From NCBI GenBank assembly GCA_033557835.1, contig JAWQRO010000510.1:1-37461 (forward strand): a stretch of DNA of 37,461 nucleotides. Direction: 5' to 3'. Shown one piece after another: positions 10,218-22,200 of this stretch. How positions within the stretch are numbered: the first letter of the stretch is position 1; each line of letters begins with the position of its first letter. The notes under the pieces are model-generated. The model had not been told where the DNA came from, searched no databases, and saw nothing but the letters and a program-made list of their open reading frames with translations. Made by a program: the position numbers and the translations under genes. Source of the DNA: Helochares maculicollis (Eukaryota; Arthropoda; Insecta; Coleoptera; Hydrophilidae).

Positions 10218-12042
10218 GGATTCCATTTGGCCTGTCAATAAACTAAGTGAGCTTTAACTGCTCGCCGAAGCAATGAATATATGAACTGACTAATGAGTTG
10301 GTGAGTGTTGAGCCACAGTTGAGCTGTTAGAAGCAGCAATTTGCATTAGGGAGGTGTTAGTTATGTTTTATAATCTGCGGTTGTATTTCCTGGCGGATTT
10401 CCCACAGTTCGATAGCGAAGAAAACTCATAACTTCTATTATCATGGAAAAATGTAATTAAAGACACGAGCGTATTCGCAGGGAGTAGAGTGAAGAAAAAG
10501 GATGATTCATCCGAGCGCAAAAATGGTTACTATTTATAAAAATTACAGACAAGCAACTCACGAAGACAATGACTTGACATCTATGTACTCCGTAGAATGG
10601 GATATGTAAGATCCAATATTAGAAAGCGAATGCCAATATGTAATAAATGGTCATGTATAAAAGCAGTACCATGTCATGATAATGCGATTATGCCATATCC
10701 GCAACTGTATACCGCATATCGATTGTATCGCATAAGCACGCACGCCCATCTTCAAGAAATGGAATCTTAAGAGTGGACTTTTCAGACCGTTTGGGTATTA
10801 CAGTTGCCGATATTTTTGTACATTGCGAGAATATAGCTTTCTTCAAACGTTATTTTCAGGGAAAAAGACTCTGGATGTTGAATTTACTGACGCTGAAGAG
10901 CGACACTTAGAGTGACCACATCGGAGAAATTTTCTGCATAATACTTTTTGGGCCACATTGTATTACAATTTAGTAGCAATTCTTGCAGAAGAACAATTTG
11001 TAATGACTCAAAAGAAGATGTTTCCAAAGAAAGAATTAGGTAGTACATATAAGGATCGAGACTACGCCCACCCACACCTGTAAGCCTTCTTATGCATAAA
11101 TGCCTTATAAATCAGGAACATTTGTCTTCCTGCAACCTTTACTGAATAATTTTCGCACTGCAGACTGAGGACGTAGGTTGTTCGTTTCAACTTTCAACTG
11201 CATATCCAAGCCTGATTTATACGAATCCATTCAAACAACTGTATATGAGAAGATGCGCCGTGTTTAATGCATTTTGCTGTGTATAAAATCATCCGGTGGG
11301 CATTCGAACCTCTTCCCATTCAGCTTTCTACCAGAAGTATGCGAAAAATCTAAAGCCGCAAGGCTTATCTTTATATCCCGATTAAGTCCCACAGGGCAGC
11401 ATTTAAGATGGACACTTGTCGACCCTCTTTCTTCATTGGCAGCTATCCTTGTTTTTATAGTCATGTATTATTATTTATCATTTAAGGCAGGATTTTGCAT
11501 AATTGTACGTCATATAGTTAAATACAATTTAGTCATCGTCTAAATTTCGTAGCAAGGATATTAGTTAATTTTTTTTATTTATTTAATTTTGGCAATTCGT
11601 GAAATCGGAAACTGGTATCAAGTTTACCATTAGTGTCTTATTATTATTAATCAAAAGGAAAAGCCGCGACAAGTCGGTCGCCTAGGGTTTATTGTACCAG
11701 CGTAGCAGTGTCAACGTTTATGTAAATTGGTAAAATGATACTATACTTATGTTTCTGTTTGAAAAAAGGTATGAAAACTTGATACTATTACTTGCATGTA
11801 TGAAAGTTGAATTGTTGGCCGTTTTTCACAAACATGTATACATTTGATCTTTATGTACACACCTATTATTTAGCATTCTTTGCTGGTATACATCTCTTTT
11901 CACGCTCAAGGCACACCGGCAGCTACATGTACAGTTTTGCTGCAGCACAAGGCGTTTCAAAGCCACATTTGTTTAAGAAACACCCTTTCGCAAAAAATTT
12001 AAATGCAATCTGATGTACTTCTCATTTTTGGTTGCAATTTTA
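10218..12042. other. Unannotated DNA with a possible short terminal exon
   Basis: A fair acceptor, TATTTTCAG at 10851-10859, is followed by two bases and 17 codons (KKTLDVEFTDAEERHLE) to TGA at 10913-10915. The peptide is acidic and plausible but short. Opposed open frames at 11264-11543 sit in a slightly GC-richer patch; the minus-strand one includes RKLNGKRFECPPDDFIH. No family is recognised in any of them. The rest is AT-rich with no transposon signature. Confidence 0.35.
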
Positions 12043-12104
12043 GTTCACCTTAATCATACTTAATTGGACGAGGGATGATTCACATCACTGTAACTAAGGT
12101 GAAC
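12043..12104. repeat. 10-bp perfect inverted repeat
   Basis: GTTCACCTTA (12043-12052) and TAAGGTGAAC (12095-12104) are exact reverse complements separated by 42 bp. They could be termini of a tiny decayed element or a stem-loop. No target-site duplication is evident. Confidence 0.8.
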
Positions 12105-12383
12105 GGTTGCGGCACATTAAAAAATTGATTATTGAAAGTACTACCGCTCCGTTAGCAATGTAAGCTGTAATGAGAGTCTGAAAGCATTACAACATAAGTA
12201 TGCACATAAAAGTGCATCTAGAAGTCGTAAAGCTAAAACTGAAAGGACGCCCTCTGCGAAAGTAGGCGACAAATAAATTAGCGAGGTAATTAAATATTTA
12301 TGTGTATGTATAATAAAACAAATGACTCACCAACAACCGGGAGTGAATGTGATAAATATACCATTCAGGAAAAAACCCAATAA

Positions 12384-12412
12384 ACTCACCTGTAAAAAGA
12401 ACGACAAATTAG
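12384..12412 (-). promoter_or_regulatory. Recursive-splice-like fused acceptor/donor (minus strand)
   Basis: On the minus strand the order is GCTAAT, a pyrimidine tract ending TTCTTTTTACAG, and GTGAGTTT. The AG/GT junction lies between 12390 and 12389. The CTAAT (12412-12408) is a consensus branch-point word about 20 bases before the AG, which is an ideal spacing. An acceptor of this quality fused to a GTGAGT donor, with no exon between, matches recursive splice sites described in long insect introns. It is on the same strand as, and about 12.2 kb downstream of, the candidate start-codon exon at 24579-24606. Confidence 0.42.
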
Positions 12413-14369
12413 CAAACTCTGCAATTTAGTTATCTGGGTTTACTTGCTAAAATGCCCAAAAGTTCAATAACCCGTATTTACGTAATCTAATTATACGACA
12501 GAACGTAAAAAATTAATTTAAGAAGATTTATTAAAATTTGTCCAAGTTAATTTAGGTAGTTAAAAGTGAGAGACTACTTTTTTCGCAGCAATAATAATAA
12601 TTATAAACAATAAAAATACCTGATGCATAGTAACACATACAAACATAGCGCAATATGTGTTAAGGCGCTGTTATTTCTATATATTAGCGGAAATATTATA
12701 AATAATGACAGCAATAAAGTGTCTGTTATAAAAAGCGGATAATGTAGTTTGTTACTTATAGTGTTTTCGCTTTTTGTTCCTTTAAATAGTAAATTGGCGT
12801 CTTTAAGTTAATTCAAACGAGTTTTTAACACATTGGCTGTTGTATAGTTTTAAAAGTGAAATAAAAGTAGTTGTTAGACTTGGCGCGCTATTTCAAGTCC
12901 AGTTTAGGTGCTTCTGCGAGTTTGCATGTTGTTAAGTTATGATTTTTGCAATTGCTACATAACCGAAATTTACTGTATTGTAGATAATGTAGAAGCTATT
13001 CACGAAAATTCGCACTTATGCACAATGACAGCGGTAGTCGTTGCGCTAGCTACACCAGAAAAATGGGAAAATACTATAAATAAACAGATTTGCCTAAATA
13101 AAAAATTTGAAATTCCATGTAGCTGATAATAGGGTAAAAGTTGAGAGTTTGTACGAATACGCGAGGGCGAGAAAATAATTGGGACAGTCTAGAATCATCT
13201 CCAATTGCGCAAATCAAAAAGTGTAAGAAAAACAACAGGAGGCAATTTATTTCTTTGGCTATTGTTAATAGCAGTCATATAATTTAGAAAGGAGCAAAAT
13301 ACTCGCAAGATAACTTTATACTGAGTTCAAATTATAGAGTAGGTAAAGTTCACTTGTTTCTTTAACATGTTTGTTGGACTGCAATAAAGAAAATTACACA
13401 TCGCATAATTGGAAATAAGCGCTACCGAGCGTCGTGAACATTAATTTATAAATATATGCTAAAACATATAATGTACAGAACGCATTTATGTCTGCATTTA
13501 GCGCCAATTAGCCAAATGAGGCAAGGGTATAGTGTGTAATGCGCACACAAAGATTTGGTGCGGTGGACACGTGAAAATTCCTGGGATTCCTGTCGCGGCC
13601 TTTAAAATTCGAAATATGCCAGCTATGGGAAATGAATCCAATAGATAATAAAAGGGGAACCCACAATAAAATAAGAGCAGGCATGCAATTGCGTTGCAAC
13701 ATGCTAATTAGCGAATTTACCTAGAATATATTAGTCAATTGTAATATCTGACTCGTAGTAAACGATGTCTCCAATCGCTACTTATAAGGAAGCAAGTAAG
13801 CCACTAGCTTTTATCAGCGTGATTACGTTGGTTCGACAAGGATAGGTTGTATGATATGTCTGTAATTAGGAGTAGTGCGTACAGAGACGGTCAGACAGTA
13901 GGATAGGTTATTAGTTCCACAATGAGATCAACTAATAAGGATGTCATATTACTTTTGTTGTCCCAATGTCAACAAACTCTCGCGAATTGTGGTGTGTTCC
14001 GCGTAACGCTTCCTTTGAAGATCACTTTCACTTTTGTCTGGTGGCAATTTTTCACCGCGTTTAAATAGTTTAAGCACCATTTTGTTTATTTTGCCATTTT
14101 TAATTTTCAGTCAATCTTATGGCCTTATTAAAAAAAGTCGGAGAGCAATCCTTTTTTAACTTACATTATCATATATTAATTGTACGTTCACTATTTCTCT
14201 TCATAGGCCATGTTGTTGAATCTTTTCAGATTTGTGTGGCCTTAAAGCAATTTGGACTTCTTTTGACATGTTGTATGTGTTGTTGAAAAAATTACTTGCA
14301 GAAAAATTGGGAACATACAAAAATTGGAATGTAAAGACAAAAATACAGAGGAAATTATAAAGTTGTACG
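12413..14369. other. AT-rich DNA, no gene recognised
   Basis: Open frames at 12908-13126 (plus) and 13508-13702 (minus) carry no recognisable motif. Short inverted words such as TGCAC/GTGCA occur just left of this interval. There is no RNA gene, transposon end or GC-rich island. Confidence 0.55.
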
Positions 14370-14830
14370 CACTCAATTAAATCTAAGTTTGTTTATTATT
14401 TTGAATTGTGATTCACAATCCATTCCATTCCACATTATCTCCTATTATCTGCAATTAAGCGTCAAACTAAGCGTTTAACATCCAGAAACATTCCGCTAAT
14501 AAGAGTGTCAACTAATCTTCTATTAAATGAACTTTACAGAAATGTATTGACAAAGCATTGCTTTAAGTTTTAAACAAATGGAGTCATTATGGTATACAAT
14601 AAAATATCTTAGTCAGCGCTCTTAATAATCACATTTTTTTGGATGTTAGAAGATTGGGTTACCGCTTTTAATTGAAGAGCGAAGCCCGAATCGGATGTGC
14701 CGAATGAGTAGCTTATACGTCCTCAAGATGATAGAAGATAGCTTCACGTTCTAGCTAAATCATATTTTTATGTCGATGTTCGGTAGTAGCTCATGATTCA
14801 ATAGAATAAACAAAATTAGATTGAGTTGTG
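14370..14830 (+). mobile_element. Foldback/MITE-like element, copy A
   Basis: This is the first of two homologous non-coding elements in the same orientation. The clear right arm (14663-14818) runs from CGCTTTTAATTGAAGAGCGA to AATAAACAAAATTAGA. It is the inverse complement, at roughly three quarters identity by eye, of the left arm of copy B (14919-15068). The core (14475-14615, CCAGAAACATT, GTGTCAACTAA, GAGTCATTAT, AATAAAAT) aligns with the core of copy B. The left arm is damaged: most of the segment between the TATCTGC and AATTAAGCG words has been lost, but an outer remnant with AATAATAAAC/TTAGATT words is still detectable near 14375-14410 in inverse orientation. It encodes nothing. It is probably a non-autonomous DNA element; the superfamily is not determinable, and ends and target duplications are not resolved. 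Confidence 0.75.
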
Positions 14831-15059
14831 GATCCTCCTATAACAAGATTTAGTGAAATTAGTACTCATATTTTTAAATTATTTGAAAAACTGTTTTAGA
14901 ATAGTACGTAGCGAAGCATGATTTTGTTTCTTCTTTTGAATCGTAAACTACAATCGAATCTAGACATAAATATATTATTAATCTAGAAAGATATTTTCTA
15001 TAATCTGCAAAAGGTATAAGCTGCGCCTCCGGCGTAGCCGATTCGAGATTTGCTCTCAA

Positions 15060-15085
15060 TTAAAAGCGTTAAGCTACGCTTTTAA
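15060..15085. repeat. 10-bp perfect hairpin inside copy B
   Basis: TTAAAAGCGT (15060-15069) and ACGCTTTTAA (15076-15085) are exact complements around TAAGCT. It lies at the inner edge of the left foldback arm and adds a secondary stem to the larger inverted structure. Confidence 0.9.
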
Positions 15086-15088
15086 CAA

Positions 15089-15156
15089 CCAGAAACATTA
15101 CGCTCTTAAAAGCTTCTGACATCCAAAAGCATTTTGCTACTAAAAGTGTCAGTAAA
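15089..15156. repeat. 34-bp tandem duplication inside copy B
   Basis: Two 34-bp units (15089-15122 and 15123-15156) share CCANAANCATT, GCT, TAAAAG and TC at matching positions. Copy A carries one such unit (14481-14514), so unit number varies between copies of the element. Confidence 0.8.
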
Positions 15157-15430
15157 CCTTTTATTATCTTACTCTACAAGAATTGTATCAGCAACAGCAT
15201 TGTTTCACCTATTTACAAAAGTAGTCATTATAATATATAATAAAATGAAAGGTTTTTGTTGAGGCTCGTAATAGCAGAATGATTCTGGATGTGAGAAGAT
15301 GAGGTTTTGAATGTTAGAAACTTAGGTTGACGCTTTTAATTGAAGAGCGAATCCCAAATCGGCTGCGCCGAAAGAGCAGCTTACACATTTTGTAGATGTT
15401 AGAAGATAAAATTAGATCGAGTTGAGCAGC

Positions 15431-17887
15431 ATTTTATATCTGTTTTTGAAACGGTTGAAAAGTACGACTCTTAATTTATTATTACGTCTTTTCGAGAATG
15501 TTGGGTGGAGGCATGTTTGTAAATATAACTACGATTTAACAAGATTTGTAAATGTGCTTTGCCACGATCAACTGCGCAATGCTCCATTGGACTAATGTCC
15601 CAACAAAAGTATTAATTGGAATAGGATCGTATTAAAATTCTAGTGTAAAATTCGCATAAGTCGTCATGGAGACCGTAACACAATATGCAAAGCCAAAGAT
15701 TTATACTAGCAGACTCGGCGATTTATATCTGAAATAGCTAATATAAACTAATGTAGAATTTGAAGCTGAGAAATCTTAAGTCAATTATTATGAAATTAAT
15801 TGGTGAAGACTAACAAAGCGAGTCGTGGCCGCAGTCGGCATACGGAGGTACAAAAACCCACAAATATCTGAGGAATCGAAGAGGAATTTTTGGATGACCA
15901 CGGCAGTTAATGAAACTAAAAGTTGTATTTTAAAAATTAATTGACAGCTACTGTAGTACAGGTTGTCCGGTTAAAAAGAGGAGTGATAAATTTGCATATT
16001 ATTAAGGAAATAAGCAAGTGAAACAAGAGCATCGGAATTTTTTTATGGGTGGTTTTTTCGGTTACTTTTTGTTTGCTCTCGGACCTAAAGAGTGACAATG
16101 GACGATTTGGTTGTGATGTGCTTTATTTTCATATCTCATTCCTATAGTCACTAAATCAGCCTCTATGAATTCAACTGAGGTACTCTGTTACTGTTTCGTT
16201 AGTTTCATTTGTTTTAATATCGCTGTACTTGTGCTACAACAGATCAATAGAGAAAACCAGATCGAATCCGTGACTTAGGAATTTCATTTAAATACGCGTA
16301 TAGAATTGGTTTGTGTACGTTTTTGCGGTAAATAACGTGTTAATTACAGTTAATGTAGCTGTTACAACCGTCATCACGCGTATAGTTTATTGTTTTAGAT
16401 TTAACGGCTTGGTTCAGACGGTCTCGTTCAGTCTAAGCAACGTTGTTTGTTTATTGCTATGATTTATACATTATATGATATGCACTTTTATTTGTTTTTA
16501 GTGTCAAAAAACCCAGCGTAAAATAACTCCGAGAAAAACTGTTGCTTCGAAACAATAATTTTTCTGTGTTTTTTTACTAATACAAAATAATGATACTAAT
16601 ACAAAATAAGCTTTCCACGTCAGAAATCCTCTTCAGCGAAGAAGACTAAAATAATTTCTGTAGAGATTTGCAAAACAAGCTGTCCAATTTAAAAACAAGT
16701 CAAAATAATCCCGACACAATTCCAAACGCATGAAAATGACCGCTCGCCCCTGAACCGAACTAAACAGTTACTTAACATATTTCTTCTATTAATACAATTA
16801 TAAATATATGTATATGAATTCTTTTAAGACACTGGCACAACTCTTGTAGATATTCAATCAACACATCGCATAACAGCTTATATAGCTGTGCTCTACTCGT
16901 TAAAGGCTTGAAGAAAGAAGAAGACGGAGTGGTCGGGCTCGTATAGTATGGTAATTCGCGAATCCTGATTCTTGATTTTTTTTCATAACCCGTTAACTGT
17001 TACTGCTGAAGTAGGCCAAAGATTGAACTGTGACCTGATGAACCGTCTACATTTCCCTTTTAGTCTCTCGACTAAGTTTATAAATATTTTAAAGGCCCAT
17101 TAATTTTTAGTGGACACTTAAATCATTTTTGAGATAGACTTCTATACCCATTTCGCCATCTACACATGCCAATTTTTTTGGAGAGAAAAATCTTAATATT
17201 AATCTTCATGCGTATTTGAAACACTATCGATGCTTTAAGTAATCCCATTATAACTTTGAAATCAAAATTCCCAAACCAATCAGAATTTGTATAAAATTGA
17301 AAGAGAAATTCAAATCTTATACTTCGTTATCCATCCAATTTTCTTGCAGTTTTTGTGTAAACAACAATTGATAGCTGTATCGAATCCTTTAACACGTTTT
17401 TTCCAAACTTCTTTTCACATTTAATTTTCCCAGTCCAATTCTGATTATCACGGTTCTGTTTCGTTTTATTTGAAGCGGAACCGGCTCCCTCAGCCCGAAT
17501 AAGAATTTATTTATTGTAAATTGTATTACATTGCGGTATATGCGAGGAACAAGTCTGTGCATTTGTCTGGTGGGCCTGTCTGACTCTACTACAAAAACTC
17601 AGATAATAACACATTGGGCAGTGCTTGCGTATTACTATATCCCCATTAAAAATTTATAATACAACCAATCACATTATATTTATACAATAAAATAATTCTG
17701 GATTAATTCAGCACATTAGGTTTTGTGTGTATTTTGTACGGTCTCCGTATAAATACAACTGGTTTTCAGGAGGTATCAATGAATCTAAAATATTGAGCAA
17801 GAGTTTCACCGGGCAAGATTTGAGGCGATTCAACACGATTTTCGCAAGGAGATAACCTTGAAGCGAGAAAGAAAGAAATTATTATAA
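15431..17887. other. AT-rich DNA, no gene recognised
   Basis: No protein family or element is recognised. A small tandem duplication with 19-bp period repeats ACTAATACAAAATAA at 16576-16590 and 16595-16609. A fair acceptor, ATTTTCTTGCAG, ends near 17352 and is followed by a 24-codon open frame without a donor, which is too little to call an exon. Confidence 0.5.
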
Positions 17888-18301
17888 ATAAATAAGAGGC
17901 CGTCGCTTTTGTTTATTTTAACCCAGTATTTAAATAAGCCAGTACTTACTCATTCTGTAAATATTTTCGTTGGTTTGCGCAAGATTTCAATTGAACTAGA
18001 GCCACGTTCTAACTTCAGAGTGCTATTCGAGCTCATTATATACACTCGAGTACTTGAGATGCAAATTAGGAATTTTAAAGGAATGTTGGGATGCGTACAC
18101 GTTCGGAATGTTGAAATACAAGGAGCTGGCCCTTTTGGTGGATATATTCTCATACTTATTATAATGATATCAGATATTAGACTATATATTGAAATTGAAT
18201 GTGGACCGATGAATGAAAAATTAGGAGAGGTAGAACTTGATGCTTGTGAACTCGAGACTTACTTGCAAATGAGCAGCAAAGCCGAAGATCCCCTAAATTA
18301 A
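17888..18301 (+). other. 137-codon open frame, unrecognised
   Basis: The frame is open from after TAA at 17885-17887 to TAA at 18299-18301. The first ATG is late (18059), giving an 80-residue product. The N-terminal part includes LRKISIELEPRSNFRVLFEL. The middle has a hydrophobic run (GGYILILIIMISDI). The C-terminal third is acidic and coding-like in feel (GPMNEKLGEVELDACELETY, then LQMSSKAEDPLN). I recognise no family. There is no clear acceptor or donor at its edges. Length alone is near the chance limit for the window. It is the most protein-like of the long frames, but a real gene is not demonstrated. Confidence 0.18.
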
Positions 18302-18929
18302 TTGATTGCCATTACGTGGCATTTTCCACATTTAATAATACGTTAATTATTTTTGTTCGGCGTTCAATACCCTATTCACTCGATCAACTGGTGAAATAAA
18401 TAAAATTATATCAGTAGATCTGCTAAAATATCCAAACTGGACGACTTTAATTAACTTCTCTTGTAGGCGAGGAGTATTTTGTTTGATATCTCTGTCCCAA
18501 ATCCACCTACACTGAGGTCGTACGTTCGGAAAATATGGAATTTTTATCTAGAACTGTCAATTGGTTGGGAACCTTCATCACGCGGACAATAATCCGTTTA
18601 TATACAACCTGACCGGTCTTTTTTCTACCAGTTTTTATAATTAGCGTGGCCACTAAGCTTTATCTACAATGTTAAGTTTGATCTCATCCAGCCTCCAGAC
18701 CTATTCACTCGTTATAATCAACGTCAGCTTTTTAACAATGCCTCTTTTATTAATAGCTCGCGCTATGAAACCAATTCTTCAAGATCACCTTTGGTATTTA
18801 CCGAGAAAAATTTGAAAAAAGTTCGGCGTTCGGTCCATTCAATATTCTCTTATAGACTCTGCTTTATATCACAATAGTGGTGCGTCTATACTTAGGAGTC
18901 AACATATTGTTGTCTTAGATGGTCTACTA
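18302..18929. other. Flank left of the mariner insertion, no gene
   Basis: AT-rich to moderate composition, no motif recognised. It ends in the TA (18928-18929) that forms the left target-site duplication of the adjacent mariner. Confidence 0.6.
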
Positions 18930-19285
18930 GGTTGTTCAATAAGTTTTGCGGTTTAATAAGAAAAGTTTGAAGTACACTTTATTATTCAGTATAGTCTCCT
19001 TGAACATCAATATACTTGTTCCAACGAGATTCCAATTTATGAATTCCATCTCTGAAGTGAGAATCTGGAAGGGCTGCAAAATACGTTTCTACATCTGTTA
19101 TGACCTCATATGACCTAGAAATCGGGTCTTTTACACGAATTTTTTCCTTCAGCTGGCCTAAAAGGTTACAGAATTTATTGTTTTACCAGTTTGCAGTCCA
19201 CATGAAGAGTGTATCAACATAAAAAACAACATTTAGGTTAATAGCAACGCCTTTTTTTATTGGCTGGAAAACTTTGTGAACAACT
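18930..19285 (-). mobile_element. Internally deleted mariner transposon (356 bp)
   Basis: Both ends are intact. The left terminus is GGTTGTTCAATAAGTTTTGC, and the right terminus read inward on the minus strand is AGTTGTTCACAAAGTTTTCC. They agree at about 17 of 22 positions. TA flanks both sides (18928-18929, 19286-19287), the mariner target duplication. On the minus strand the transposase C-terminus is readable from about 19164 to TAA at 18982-18984: CNLLGQLKEKIRVK, then a junction, then VETYFAALPDSHFRDGIHKL and the end ESRWNKYIDVQGDYTE. This matches the mariner tail (GIHKLPERW...). The segment before the junction normally precedes the HDNARPH catalytic motif, so catalytic residues two and three and most of the N-terminus are deleted. 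Full-length mariners are about 1.3 kb. It is non-autonomous. Confidence 0.93.
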
Positions 19286-22200
19286 TAGTATAAAATTATT
19301 GAGCGTCATACCGAGGAAAATGTGTTGTGCAAAATTCTTAACTCTAGTAGTTTTAATAGACAATTGTCGTTAGTATTCATTTCTATTAATTAAATGTTTG
19401 AGACACGGACCAAATTATCTTTAAACTTCCCACAAATCAAGGGTATAAGGATCATAGATTAACATCTAGAATCCTAACGCGTACATTATTGAATGACAGT
19501 ATCTTTGTAAGAGTCCAACCTATAATAATCGATGATGTTAGAAAAAAAACCATTTCGCCAAACACTTTTCTCTTCGCTATAATGAATGATTAATTTTTAA
19601 GCCGCTGCATGTATTCACCTACAAAGTGACTAACTGCGCGCTTTCGACTCATGAAATAACCACAACAAAGTGCATACCTACCAGTTATCGTCTTATAAAC
19701 AGGTTGGAACAGGTTTAAATAATAATTGGCGGAATATCAAATAAATTAAATGAGTCATCTAATATTGTGTTTTATGAGATTGTTGCGAAGACGCAAGTCT
19801 AGTTCATTATGAGGACGCGACGGCGATAAGGTAGTAAAGATAGTTATTATGTTGGTTTTATTCTATAATTTAGATTGTCATGGATATGCTGTTCGCTAGA
19901 AATAGATGCGGTTAATGTACTTAGCAACAATGAAAAATAATTTAGCTTGTTAAAAATTCTTTACTTTCGACTTTTTCTGTACTTGAATAGCTGAAAAAGA
20001 TATACATGTATTTTAAAGAGCGCACAAGGAGTTTATTAAAGAATTTTTAAATCGTCGATTTTAGATCAGCTTTTAAGGGGCATTCAGGATAAATGTTACG
20101 ATTTTGGGTTAAGCCCGTGTTGGTTTATATCTCATGTTGGTATGAAATTAAAATATTTAAAACAACAAGACATCAATTAAAACCCAATATTCCTAATTTC
20201 GTAATCAAATCAAAGTCAACTAGTTATCTACGAAAATTAATAATTGTATAGCCAAGTGTGCGCGCATTTGCATTAAAAGATAAGATTTGATGCAATCGAT
20301 GAGTCCAATGTATGTAATATTTATAGTCCAAACAATGACTCTTTCGCTTATTTAGATAAAAAAAATATCGTACAATAATTCCCTTGCAATATATTAGGTA
20401 AACAAGTAATGTCTTACAAAATTAGGTTAGGGAAAAAATCTACCCAGGAACGTGGGAGAAGAATCTTCCTGGTATAGGATGGCCTAGCTACGAACCCAGG
20501 TGTCTAAAATCAGGTTTCGACAATATATCGAGGCATCAGGTGGTTTTTAATTGGATGAGAACCAGTGTCCAAGAGTCTAGACCGATCGACGGGTGGTGCA
20601 AAATACTTGGTATGTGTTCCTCCATAGTCGGCTCGTTATTTTTGCTCATTTTTTTACTCGTTTTAGCTAATCGAGAAACTCTTAATTAAAATAACTCCCA
20701 TGATGTTTATCTCAAATTTTATAATGGATACGATTTGGTCACGAATTTTTTAAATGCAAATTCCGTGTTTTGCCGATTGTCGATTTTATGGGCTATTGAG
20801 ACATTTCAGGCGATTTCCAAATGTTTGCAGGGGAATTTTCAGGCCGATCGATTTGTTGGAAATTAAGGTTCAGACTTTGCAGAAAATTGGAAGTTTTACT
20901 AACAACATCGATCATCAAGGAATTTTGCAGTTTACGAAGGAAACAACCACAACAAATCCAAAAATCAGTCGCGCAATTATGCGTTTACTTTCCCATGTGG
21001 ACCCATAAACGTTTTATACAACAATTTCAAGCGATAACTTCTAATGTAGACGTACTTTCGTTTCAAATTTCATCTAATTATAGCTAGAGACTGCTTATTT
21101 TTCCAGGCACTAAAATCCGACTTGATCGTTATGAATTTTGGCACGATTTTTGTTTATTGTCTTATTGGAATTATTCGCACCATTCTAGAGTTCGTTGCTT
21201 TCCTTTCACTTGCCTGATGTTTGATTTGGTGTGTGCCGAGAATAAACAAAATCGAAAAAATAAAAGATAAAATTAAATATTATTTTTACGGTTTCACGGT
21301 CAAGTTTCACGAGCGCGCAACGGACTTTAAATCAATCAAATAAACCTCAAATACTTGTATTTAATTCATCTCCCGTTCCTCTCACCTAGAGTTCGCGCCA
21401 ACTACTTTTGACGCTATCTAAGATTTGCCTCATACTGTTCATTCCATCTCCAGTCACCCTATCGTTTTATCTAGTATACACTCCGTCTTGTATTCATATT
21501 TCACTGCAGAACAATTTGTATATCCTGCAGTCAAAGTGAGGGGTTTGATAAATACACCGATTAAACGAGGAAAAGAAGTATTTTTATCAGCCGCATAAGC
21601 AACGAGCGGATTCGGGACACCAAACAATTTAAACTCCTCATGTGTTCGAAATTAAGTGTTAAAATTCTCACAATAAAAGAATACAGTAAAAATAACACCG
21701 GATATTGTGTATATCCTGTGAGTTTTAATATTGCGTACTCACTGACACGACTGGCTTATTTGCACATTTTGAATTTCATTCTTGTATTCTTGCGGTTTGG
21801 CACTGCAGTTTAATTAAGGAACACTGCGGCCTTCCACGAAACATACCTGAATGGACTATTTAAAATTTGGCGTGAATATTAGCGGTCTGAAAATATCCAG
21901 GAGGTTGTTACGATTAATGGAAGAGCCTGTTTTAGATCCAAATTAGATCTACGTCAAATATATTTAAGCTCAACCAGAGTCGTTCCAAAGTGTTTGACAA
22001 TTTTAACGCTATCGCCCATTCGCTACAAGCAATAAGTTGGGATTTTATTTTGTTGAGTGACACGAAAACACTTTGGAGAGGCATTAAAATAGAAATTAAG
22101 CAAATCAATTTACATTCACCTCGCGCCTAGAGAATACCCAAATTACCGAATTGAATACTGAAAATGAAAACCCGTAAAGACTATTTTTAGTAGCCGGCAA

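Larger units (their letters stand above)
14910..15430 (+). mobile_element. Foldback/MITE-like element, copy B
   Basis: This is the second copy, with better preserved termini. The left arm (about 14919-15068) and right arm (15331-15419) are inverse complements. Diagnostic words are CGCTTTTAATTGA, AATCGGCTNCGCCG and GCAGCTTA on the right, with their complements on the left. The right arm lacks about 70 bp present in copy A between the AGAAGATA and AAAATTAGAT words, which looks like an internal arm deletion. Inside the left half are a 10-bp perfect hairpin (15060-15085) and a 34-bp tandem duplication (15089-15156). The core matches copy A. It has no coding capacity and would depend on a transposase supplied elsewhere. 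Confidence 0.8.

Noticed and set aside
11264..11330. GGTTCGAAT on the minus strand as a tRNA T-loop
   Set aside because: The flanking bases cannot form the 5-bp T stem, and no acceptor stem pairs around it.
14325..14337. TGGAATGTAAAGA, the first 13 bases of miR-1
   Set aside because: The match stops after 13 bases and no complementary arm lies within 100 bp on either side, so no precursor hairpin can form.
20754..21087. Two overlapping plus-strand frames of 84 and 88 codons
   Set aside because: They overlap in different frames, have no motif or splice context, and are at background length.
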